The notes below the pieces were generated by a model, which saw only the letters and a program-made list of their open reading frames with translations, ran no database searches and was not told the origin of the DNA. A program made the translations under genes and the position numbers. A stretch of DNA of 64,000 bases, from the NCBI RefSeq assembly GCF_051860665.1, contig NZ_JBHYDM010000002.1:310001-374000 (forward strand), in the 5' to 3' direction. The DNA is from Falsiroseomonas sp051860665 (GTDB lineage: Bacteria; Pseudomonadota; Alphaproteobacteria; Acetobacterales; Acetobacteraceae). This document shows positions 16,519-23,097 of this stretch, piece by piece (the stretch's first letter is position 1; each line of letters starts with the position of its first letter).

Positions 16519-18834
16519 ATGCCGCCCGCCCCCGGATATGAGGCCCTGCGCGCCGCCCTGCCGCCGCTGGATGGCACGCTGCCCCTGCCCGGGCTGCGCC
16601 AGCCCGCCACGGTGCTGCGCGACCGCTGGGGCATCCCGCATATCCGCACCGAAGGCGGCGCCGAGGATGCCTTCCGCGCCCAGGGCTTCGTGCATGCACA
16701 GGACCGGCTGTTCCAGATGGAGCTGAACCGCCGCCGCGCGCTGGGCCGCAGCGCCGAATGGCTGGGCGCCCCGGCGGCGGAGGGCGATATCCTGGCCCGC
16801 CGCCTGGGGGTTGAGGCGGCCAGCCGGCGCGACTTCGCGGCCCTGGGGGCGGAGGCGCGGGCGATGCTGGAGGCCTATGCGGCCGGCGTGAACGCCTTCC
16901 TCGACTCCGGCGCGCCGCGGCCCATCGAATACACGCTGCTGGAGGCGGTGCCGGAACGCTGGGAGGGCTGGCACGCCATCGCCGTGATGCGGCGCCTCGG
17001 CCTGCTGATGGGCTCCGTCTGGTTCAAGCTGTGGCGCGCCGCGGCGCTGCCGCTGCTGGGCGCGAATCAGACGGCGAAGCTGCGCTACGATGATGGCGGC
17101 CAGGACCTGCTGACGATGCCGCCGGGGGCGGAGGCGAAGCGCCTGGCGGCGGACCTGGCCGCGCTGCGCCCGGCGATCGAGGCACTGCTCGGCGGCGCGC
17201 CGCCGGATGCGACGGGCGGCGGCAGCAACAACTGGGCGGTGGCCCCGGCGCAATCCGCCACCGGCCGCCCGGTGGTGGCCGGCGACCCGCACCGCGTCTT
17301 CGAGATCCCCAATATGTATGCGCAGGGGCACCTGGCTTGTTCCGAGTTCGACGTGGTCGGGCTGACCGTGCCCGGCGTGCCGGGCTTTCCGCATTTCGCC
17401 CATAACGGCCAGGTCGCCTGGTGCGTCACCCATGCCTTCGTCGATATCCATGATGTCTTTGTCGAGCGCTTCGATGCCGGCGCGGCAAGCGTGCTCGGCC
17501 CGGATGGCTGGGTCCCGGTGCAGCGGCGGCAGGAGAGCATCGCCATCCGCGGCGGCGCGGCACGTGCGTTCGAGGTGGTGGAAACACGCCACGGCCCGGT
17601 GATCGCCGGCGACCCGGGCAGCGGCGCCGCCCTGTCCCTGCGCTCCGTCCAATTCGCCGAAACGGACCTGTCCTTCGACTGCCTGCCGCGCATGCTGCGC
17701 GCGGGTTCCGTGGCGGCGCTGTTCGAGGCGACGCGCGGCTGGGGGCTGATCGACCACAATCTGGTGGCCGGCGACACCAGCGGGCATATCGGCCACCAGA
17801 TCCGCGCCCTGGTGCCGCGCCGCCCGCGCGCCAATGGCTGGCTGCCGGTGCCCGGCTGGCGGGCCGAGGCGGATTGGCAGGGCATGATCGCGCATGAGGC
17901 CATGCCCCGCGTGATGGATCCGCCGGAGGGGCTGATCGTCACCGCCAATAACCGCGTCGTGGCGGATGACGGGCCGGACTATCTCTGCACCGATTGCCAC
18001 CCGCCCTACCGCGCCCAGCGCGTGCTGGACCGGCTGCGGGCGGCGCCGGAAGCCCGCAGCGTGGAAGGGGCGGCCAGCCTGCAGGGCGACACGCTGTCGC
18101 TGAACGCGCTGCTGTTCCGCGCGAAGCTCGCTGGCCTGCCCGCCCCCGCGGAGCCGGAGGCCGCCGCGCTGCGCCAGCGCCTGCTGGACTGGGACGGGCG
18201 CATGGCGGCGGATTCCAGCGCCCCCGCCGCCTATGTCGCCTTCCGCCGGGCGCTGACCGCGATCCTGGCGGAGCGCAGCGGCCTTGGCGCGCTGGCCGGG
18301 CACGAGGCGCTGTCCGTCAGCCCCGGCGTGCCGCCCATCAACCAGCTGTGGTGGACCCTGCCGACCCTGCTGCGGGAGGATGATGCCAGCCTGCTGGACG
18401 GCATGAGCTGGCCCGAGGCCCTGGCCGAGGCGCTGCGCCGCACGGCGCCGGAGGCGGCCGGCGCACGCCCCTGGGGCGAGGTGCATCGCCCGCGCCTGAC
18501 CCACCCGCTGTCGCCCCTCTTCCCGGATTGGGCGACGCTGCTGGACCCGCCCTCCCTGCCGATCGGCGGCGACATGGACACGGTGCTGGCCACCGGCTTC
18601 TTCGCCGCCGGCGGCAATGCCGCAGGCTATGGCGCCCTGGCGCGCTACGCCTTCGATGTCGGCGCCTGGGAGAACAGCCGCTGGTCCGTGTTCCACGGCT
18701 CCTCCGGCCATCCCGGCAGCCCGCATTACGCGGATCAGCACCCGGTCTGGGCCGGCACGGCGATGGTGCCGATGCTCCATGGCTGGGCGGGCATCCAGGC
18801 GCAGGCGGAGTGGAGCCAGGTGCTGGCGCCCTAG
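16519..18834 (+). CDS. Penicillin acylase family Ntn-hydrolase
   Basis: The 771-residue precursor belongs to the penicillin/cephalosporin acylase and acyl-homoserine-lactone acylase family. These enzymes cut themselves to expose an N-terminal Ser that then hydrolyses amides. The self-cleavage site is GGG-SNNWAV with Ser236 as the new N-terminus, leaving an alpha chain of about 235 residues and a beta chain of about 535. DRWGIPHI, QGFVHAQDRLFQMEL and RVFEIPNMYAQGHLAC are further family motifs. No signal peptide is evident, while most studied members are periplasmic, so a cytoplasmic form acting on imported substrate is plausible. It is divergent from gntR across operator site 3. Substrate is unknown; N-acyl amino acids or amide-linked compounds are likely. 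Confidence 0.92.
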   Translation: MPPAPGYEALRAALPPLDGTLPLPGLRQPATVLRDRWGIPHIRTEGGAEDAFRAQGFVHAQDRLFQMELNRRRALGRSAEWLGAPAAEGDILARRLGVEAASRRDFAALGAEARAMLEAYAAGVNAFLDSGAPRPIEYTLLEAVPERWEGWHAIAVMRRLGLLMGSVWFKLWRAAALPLLGANQTAKLRYDDGGQDLLTMPPGAEAKRLAADLAALRPAIEALLGGAPPDATGGGSNNWAVAPAQSATGRPVVAGDPHRVFEIPNMYAQGHLACSEFDVVGLTVPGVPGFPHFAHNGQVAWCVTHAFVDIHDVFVERFDAGAASVLGPDGWVPVQRRQESIAIRGGAARAFEVVETRHGPVIAGDPGSGAALSLRSVQFAETDLSFDCLPRMLRAGSVAALFEATRGWGLIDHNLVAGDTSGHIGHQIRALVPRRPRANGWLPVPGWRAEADWQGMIAHEAMPRVMDPPEGLIVTANNRVVADDGPDYLCTDCHPPYRAQRVLDRLRAAPEARSVEGAASLQGDTLSLNALLFRAKLAGLPAPAEPEAAALRQRLLDWDGRMAADSSAPAAYVAFRRALTAILAERSGLGALAGHEALSVSPGVPPINQLWWTLPTLLREDDASLLDGMSWPEALAEALRRTAPEAAGARPWGEVHRPRLTHPLSPLFPDWATLLDPPSLPIGGDMDTVLATGFFAAGGNAAGYGALARYAFDVGAWENSRWSVFHGSSGHPGSPHYADQHPVWAGTAMVPMLHGWAGIQAQAEWSQVLAP

Positions 18835-18925
18835 GCCGGCCCGCCGCAGCGGCATCACAGCCGCCCGGATGCCGCGCCCGTGACAGCTTCACCGTCTTGT
18901 TCGGGACCCACTCACCCTCCATCTA

Positions 18926-18941
18926 CCATCCACCTGGATGG
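18926..18941. promoter_or_regulatory. Inverted repeat CCATCC-ACCT-GGATGG before the ribbon-helix-helix gene
   Basis: A perfect 6-bp inverted repeat with a 4-base spacer ends a few bases upstream of the start of the ribbon-helix-helix gene. Further GGATGG units follow it. RHH proteins bind short inverted repeats and usually repress their own operon, so this is a plausible operator. Confidence 0.5.
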
Positions 18942-18953
18942 CGGATGGATGGC

Positions 18954-19367
18954 ATGAGCGAGGCGGTGCGGGCGCGGGCGACGGGGGAGTCGGAGAAGAT
19001 CACCATCAACCTCGGCTATGTCGACCTCGGCCATATCGACCTGCTGGTGCAGGACGGCTTCTATTCCAATCGCACCGACTTCATCCGCACCGCCATCCGC
19101 AACCAGGTGGAACGCCATGCGGAGGCCGCGCGCAGCGCCGTGCGGCGCCGCAGCCTGGATCTCGGCCTGCGCCATTTCACCCGGGCCGATCTGGAGGCCG
19201 CGCGGGCCGAGGGGCGGATGATCGAGATCCGCGTGCTCGGCCTGGCCAGCATCGCGCCGGATGTCACCCCGGAGCTGGCCCGCGCCAGCATCGCCCATGT
19301 CTCCGTCCTCGGCGTGTTGCAGGCGAGCGCCGCGGTCCGTGCCGCCCTCGCCGACCGCACCGCCTGA
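18954..19367 (+). CDS. Ribbon-helix-helix (CopG-like) transcriptional regulator
   Basis: The protein is 137 residues from ATG 18954; an ATG three codons earlier (18945) is an equal alternative. The beta strand EKITINLGYVDLGHIDLLV and the following helices DGFYSNRTDFIRTAIRNQV (about residues 35-53) form a ribbon-helix-helix fold with the usual hydrophobic pattern. The C-terminal half (about 70-137) is not a known domain to me and may bind a ligand or partner. The gene lies 17 bp upstream of an esterase gene and probably regulates that unit. Confidence 0.78.
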   Translation: MSEAVRARATGESEKITINLGYVDLGHIDLLVQDGFYSNRTDFIRTAIRNQVERHAEAARSAVRRRSLDLGLRHFTRADLEAARAEGRMIEIRVLGLASIAPDVTPELARASIAHVSVLGVLQASAAVRAALADRTA

Positions 19368-19384
19368 CCCGAAAGATCCCGCCC

Positions 19385-20521
19385 ATGTTCCGTATCACCC
19401 CATCCGGCCTCCCGCCCGGCCTCGCCGAGGCCGCGCGGCTGACCCGCCAGGGCCGCCTGAGCGAAGCCACCGCCCTGCTGCAGCGCAGCCTGGCGGGAGG
19501 CGGGAAGGAGGCGCCGCCCGCCCGCCCCGCGCCCGCCGCGGACCGCCCTGCCCCGCCCGGCCGGATCTTCGAGGTGGACCCCGAGACCGGCGCCGCCGCG
19601 CCGCCCGGCCGTGCCGGGCGCCCAGGCGGCTTCCAGGCTCCGGGCCGCCCGCGCCCGGCGCCGCCGCCCATGCCGGCCGGCGCGCGCTTCCTGCGCGGCG
19701 GCTTCAGCGCCGCGGCCGGGGAGCGGGGCTGGCGGCTGTACATTCCGGCCAGCCTTCCGGCCGGGCCGGTGCCGCTGCTGGTCATGCTGCATGGCTGCAC
19801 CCAGACGCCGGAGGACTTCGCCACCGGCACGCGGATGAATGCGCTGGCCGAGGCCGCGCCGCGCCTCGTGCTCTATCCCGAGCAATCGGGCGCGGCCAAT
19901 GCGCAGCGCTGCTGGAACTGGTTCAAGCCGGCCGACCAGCGACGGGACCACGGCGAGCCGGGCCTCATCGCCGGCATGGTGCGGCAGGTGATGCGCGGGC
20001 ATGCGGTGGATCCGCGGCGGGTGCATGTCGCCGGCCTCTCCGCCGGCGGGGCGGCCGCGGCGATCATGGGGGAGAGCTACCCGGAGCTGTTTGCCGCGGT
20101 CGGCGTGCATTCCGGCCTCGCCTGTGGCGCGGCGCGGGATGTGCCCTCCGCCTTCGCGGCCATGCGCCAGGGCGGCAGCCCTGCCGCCGCCGCCGGGCCA
20201 GGGCGGCCGACGATCGTCTTCCATGCCGACCAGGACCAGACCGTGCATCCGGTGAATGGCGACCAGGTGATGGCACGCGCCGGCGCCGCCGGGCTGCGCG
20301 CCGAGTCCCTGCGCGGCGCGGTGCCGGGCGGCCATGGCTTCACCCGGACCTGCCATCGCGACGGCGCCGGGCAGGTGCTGCTGGAGCAGTGGCTGGTGCA
20401 TGGCGGCGGCCATGCCTGGTCGGGCGGCGACCCGGCGGGCAGCTATACCGATCCGCGCGGCCCCGATGCCTCCCGCGCCATGCTGGATTTTTTCGACCGG
20501 CACAGCCTGCCACCCGGCTGA
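19385..20521 (+). CDS. PHB depolymerase-type esterase (alpha/beta hydrolase)
   Basis: The 378-residue protein has an N-terminal region of about 105 residues rich in Pro, Ala, Gly and Arg, followed by an esterase PHB depolymerase domain. The oxyanion-hole motif LHGCTQ, lipase box GLSAGG, a likely catalytic Asp in HADQDQTVHP and His in HGGGHAWSGG are all visible. Such enzymes hydrolyse polyhydroxyalkanoate or feruloyl/acetyl esters. There is no obvious signal peptide, so an intracellular polymer or granule-bound role is possible. The low-complexity N-terminus includes a tract of Pro/Ala repeats between residues 45 and 100. It is probably cotranscribed with the upstream RHH regulator. Confidence 0.87.
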   Translation: MFRITPSGLPPGLAEAARLTRQGRLSEATALLQRSLAGGGKEAPPARPAPAADRPAPPGRIFEVDPETGAAAPPGRAGRPGGFQAPGRPRPAPPPMPAGARFLRGGFSAAAGERGWRLYIPASLPAGPVPLLVMLHGCTQTPEDFATGTRMNALAEAAPRLVLYPEQSGAANAQRCWNWFKPADQRRDHGEPGLIAGMVRQVMRGHAVDPRRVHVAGLSAGGAAAAIMGESYPELFAAVGVHSGLACGAARDVPSAFAAMRQGGSPAAAAGPGRPTIVFHADQDQTVHPVNGDQVMARAGAAGLRAESLRGAVPGGHGFTRTCHRDGAGQVLLEQWLVHGGGHAWSGGDPAGSYTDPRGPDASRAMLDFFDRHSLPPG

Positions 20522-20598
20522 TCCAGCAGGCTCTTTGGAACAAAACCAGAATATGATACGCTGCGAGTCCTTCATGGGTGCCGGAGAGGTTCAAGATC

Positions 20599-20934
20599 AT
20601 GGCTGCACGCAAGCAGCGACCGGTGCGGCCGGTCGATGCCGCGATTACCCGGCTGCTGGCGCTCGCCGGCAAGGGCGTCGCCCCCGGCCGCATGGCGCGG
20701 GAGGTCGCGCTGATCGCCGGCGAGTGGCGCGCGGCGCCGGAGGCGGATGCGCTGGAGATCCGGGAAAGGCTGGATGAGCTGCACGAGCAGCTGACCGCCG
20801 GCGTGGGCCATGCCGAGGAGCAGGTCGCGGATCTCGACGCCAGCGAGCCCGCGGCGGTGAAGCAGGCCGGCGCCATGCTGGCCGCGCTGGTCGCGACGCG
20901 GGATGCGACGACGCAGGCGCTGGGCGAGCTTTAG
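20599..20934 (+). CDS. Hypothetical protein, small, Ala/Glu-rich and helical
   Basis: The 111-residue protein starts MAARKQRPVRPVDA with GGAGAGG 9 nt upstream. The basic N-terminus is followed by what looks like entirely helical sequence with acidic patches (EIRERLDELHEQL near residue 60), possibly a helical bundle or coiled coil. I do not recognise the family. It stands alone between the esterase gene and a long intergenic region. Upstream, at 20538-20552, GAAC-N7-GAAT is one base away from an alphaproteobacterial SOS box. Confidence 0.6.
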   Translation: MAARKQRPVRPVDAAITRLLALAGKGVAPGRMAREVALIAGEWRAAPEADALEIRERLDELHEQLTAGVGHAEEQVADLDASEPAAVKQAGAMLAALVATRDATTQALGEL

Positions 20935-21236
20935 CCGCCGTGGCGCGCCGTCGATTCACGCGAATGTGAAACGAGTCGGGCACGCCTTCGGACCTTCTCG
21001 CAGCATGCCAATTCGGCGCATGGACCGTTGCGAATCCCGCAAGGCTGGATTCGGTACGATTTCGTTAATATCTCCCGCGCCGCCCGCATGGCCCAAGATG
21101 GCGGATTGCCTACGATTCACGCTGGGCGACGCAACTCCGATCGTTACGAGATGGCGCCGGGCGTCGCGCGCGAGTCCTCGATCCGCCGTCGCAACCTTGA
21201 GTAGACGCCGCCGCGGCGCGGGCCTAGGTTCCGCCC
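20935..21236. other. Intergenic region of lower GC content without a recognised gene
   Basis: These 302 bases have noticeably more A+T than their surroundings and no plausible coding frame. They contain a TTCAC-N6-GTGAA inverted repeat at 20955-20970 and a 10-base direct repeat, CGATTCACGC, at 20952 and 21113. A small RNA or an unrecognised regulatory region is possible; nothing specific can be assigned. Confidence 0.4.
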
Positions 21237-21407
21237 ATGCAGCCGACCCCCTTGCAGATCCGCCGTAAGCGCCTGATCCGCACCGCAGCCCTGGCGGCGG
21301 CGGTCTTTGGCCTGGTGGCGCTGGCGCTCGGTCTTGGCGACGTGGTCAGCGCGGCGCTTGACCCGCCTTCGCAGGTCAAGCCCTACGATCCGCTGCTGCG
21401 CTGGTAG
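21237..21407 (+). CDS. Small single-pass membrane protein (56 aa)
   Basis: ATG 21237 opens a 56-codon frame encoding a basic N-terminus (QIRRKRLIR), one hydrophobic segment (AALAAAVFGLVALALGLG), and a polar tail ending KPYDPLLRW. Codon use is GC-rich at third positions like its neighbours. It lies about 30 bases upstream of another membrane-protein gene on the same strand. I recognise no family; the topology suggests the positive N-terminus is cytoplasmic. Confidence 0.5.
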   Translation: MQPTPLQIRRKRLIRTAALAAAVFGLVALALGLGDVVSAALDPPSQVKPYDPLLRW

Positions 21408-21439
21408 CCACCGCCGCGACCCCGCCCGGACTATTGGCA

Positions 21440-21877
21440 ATGCGCCTCGCCGTGGCGCTGGGCGGCTGCGTGCCGGTCGGCGCCGGCCTGGGCGGGGTTT
21501 TGCTGGGGCCAGGCTTTGTAGAGGCGGGCTTTGTGGGGGCGGGCAACCTGCCCGGCGCGGCGGATGCGGCCGCGGATAGCCACTTCCGCTACCTTTCCGG
21601 CCTGCTGCTCGGAATCGGGCTGGGCTTCTGGAGCACCATCCCCGCCTTGCCCCACCGCACGGCGCGCTTCCGCCTGCTGACCGCGATCGTGGTGCTGGGC
21701 GGGCTCGGGCGGGCGGCGGCCCTGCCGCTGCAGGGCTGGCCCGGCTGGCCGATGGCCGCGGCGCTGATGATGGAGCTGGGGGTGACCCCGCTGCTCTGCC
21801 TGTTTCAGGCGCGTTTCGCTGCATCGCAGCAGGACCGAAATCCGGAGATATCCGGCGGCAACAAGACCCTGGGATAG
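21440..21877 (+). CDS. DUF4345-like four-helix membrane protein
   Basis: The 145-residue protein has four hydrophobic segments and the central motif SHFRYLSGLLLGIGLGFW typical of the DUF4345 family, whose function is unknown. An in-frame TTG two codons upstream is an alternative start; neither has a strong Shine-Dalgarno. It may be cotranscribed with the small membrane protein before it and with the globin gene that follows 25 bases after its stop. Confidence 0.72.
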   Translation: MRLAVALGGCVPVGAGLGGVLLGPGFVEAGFVGAGNLPGAADAAADSHFRYLSGLLLGIGLGFWSTIPALPHRTARFRLLTAIVVLGGLGRAAALPLQGWPGWPMAAALMMELGVTPLLCLFQARFAASQQDRNPEISGGNKTLG

Positions 21878-21902
21878 CTGCGCCCGCAACCGGAGCAGTT
21901 CC

Positions 21903-22340
21903 ATGACACCCCGACAGATCGACCATATCGAACGCAGCTTCCGCCTCGTCGCCCCGCAGGCCGAGGCCGCGGCGGCCGGCTTCTACGCGCGCCTTTTCGA
22001 GCTGGACCCCAGCCTGCGGCCGCTGTTCCGGAATACGGATATCGTGGCCCAGGGCCGCAAGCTGATGCAGGCGCTGGGCTTCGTCGTCGCCAATCTGAAG
22101 GTGCCCGACCAGCTGCTGCCCGTGGTGGCGGCGATGGGCGCCCGCCATGCCGGCTACGGCGTGCAGGAGGCGCATTACGCGACCGTCGGCCGCGCCCTGA
22201 TCGAGACGCTGGAGGGCGCGCTGGGCGCGGGCTTCACCGCGGAGGTGCGGGAGGCCTGGACCACGGCCTATGGCCTGCTGGCGGAAGTGATGATGACGGC
22301 CGCCCGCCCCTCCGGCCCGCCCCTGCACGCGGCCGCCTGA
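21903..22340 (+). CDS. Single-domain globin (flavohaemoglobin/Vitreoscilla type)
   Basis: The 145-residue protein is a globin related to the haem domain of flavohaemoglobin. It shows FYARLFELDPSLRPLF (helices B-C with Tyr28), and the proximal histidine His82 in ARHAGYGV followed by the HYATVGRALIETL helix. The reductase domains of Hmp are absent. Such globins bind oxygen or nitric oxide in the cytoplasm. The start follows GGAGCAGTTCC. Confidence 0.88.
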   Translation: MTPRQIDHIERSFRLVAPQAEAAAAGFYARLFELDPSLRPLFRNTDIVAQGRKLMQALGFVVANLKVPDQLLPVVAAMGARHAGYGVQEAHYATVGRALIETLEGALGAGFTAEVREAWTTAYGLLAEVMMTAARPSGPPLHAAA

Positions 22341-22372
22341 CTCCCGCCCCCGGGCGGTGCTATCATCCGCCC

Positions 22373-23032
22373 GTGAACATCCTCGCCCCACCGCGCGCCC
22401 GCCTGCAGATCGAGGTCGTCTACGACCTCGTCTGTCCCTGGTGTTTCCTCGGCACGCGCCGGCTGCGGCGGACGCTGCGGGCGCGGCCGGATATCGCCGC
22501 GGATATCGCCTGGCGGCCCTTCCTGCTGAACCCGGATATCGCGCCCGGCGGCGTGCCGCGGCAGGACTACGTGATCCGCAAATTCGGCGGCGAGGACCGG
22601 GCCCGCCGGCTGCATGCCACGATTGCGGAGCTCGGCCGCGGCGAGGGCCTGGGCTTCCAGTTCGACCGCATCCGCCGCATCCCGCCCTCCCTCGATGCGC
22701 ATCGCCTGGTAAGGCTGGCGGACCGGCACGGGGTCGCGGCGGATGCCGTGGATGCGCTGTTCCAGGCCTATTTCTGCGAGGGCCAGGATATCGGGGGGCT
22801 GGCGGTGCTGGTCGGCATCGCCGCCAGCCTCGGCATGGATCCCGCCGCCACCCGCCGGCTGCTCTCCGGCACGGCGGAGTCGGAGGCGGTGCATGCGGAC
22901 AATCTCCGCGCCCATCGCCTCGGCATCAATGGCGTGCCCTGCTTCGTGGTGCAGGGGCGGCATGCCATCGCGGGCGCCCAGGAGCCGGAGGTGATCGAGC
23001 GGCTGCTGGACGTGGCGGTGGTGGAGGGCTGA
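22373..23032 (+). CDS. DsbA-family thiol oxidoreductase (FrnE-like)
   Basis: The 219-residue protein has a thioredoxin fold with the redox motif CPWC (VYDLVCPWCFLGTRRL, about residues 19-26), the helical insertion typical of FrnE/2-hydroxychromene-2-carboxylate isomerase relatives, and a cis-proline loop GINGVPCFVV near the end with an extra Cys. There is no signal peptide, as expected for this cytoplasmic branch. The start is GTG 33 bases after the globin stop, with a poor Shine-Dalgarno. It may take part in disulfide or polyketide redox chemistry; exact role unknown. Confidence 0.85.
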   Translation: MNILAPPRARLQIEVVYDLVCPWCFLGTRRLRRTLRARPDIAADIAWRPFLLNPDIAPGGVPRQDYVIRKFGGEDRARRLHATIAELGRGEGLGFQFDRIRRIPPSLDAHRLVRLADRHGVAADAVDALFQAYFCEGQDIGGLAVLVGIAASLGMDPAATRRLLSGTAESEAVHADNLRAHRLGINGVPCFVVQGRHAIAGAQEPEVIERLLDVAVVEG

Positions 23033-23052
23033 GGCCTAGCTGAAGTCTTTGC

Positions 23053-23096
23053 GCATTTTCCGAGTCGCCTTGCGAAGCCTCAAGGCTTGAAAATGC
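23053..23096. terminator. Nested hairpin between convergent frnE-like gene and mfd
   Basis: An outer inverted repeat GCATTTTC / GAAAATGC (23053-23060 and 23089-23096) flanks an inner hairpin AAGCC-TCAA-GGCTT. It starts two bases past the mfd stop and about 20 past the other gene. The A/T-rich arms give a short U-run in either direction, so it probably terminates both transcripts. Confidence 0.6.
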
Positions 23097-23097
23097 T

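Noticed and set aside
16453..18858. Minus-strand open frame of 801 codons
   Set aside because: Antisense of the penicillin-acylase-family gene, which has the self-cleavage motif and correct length.
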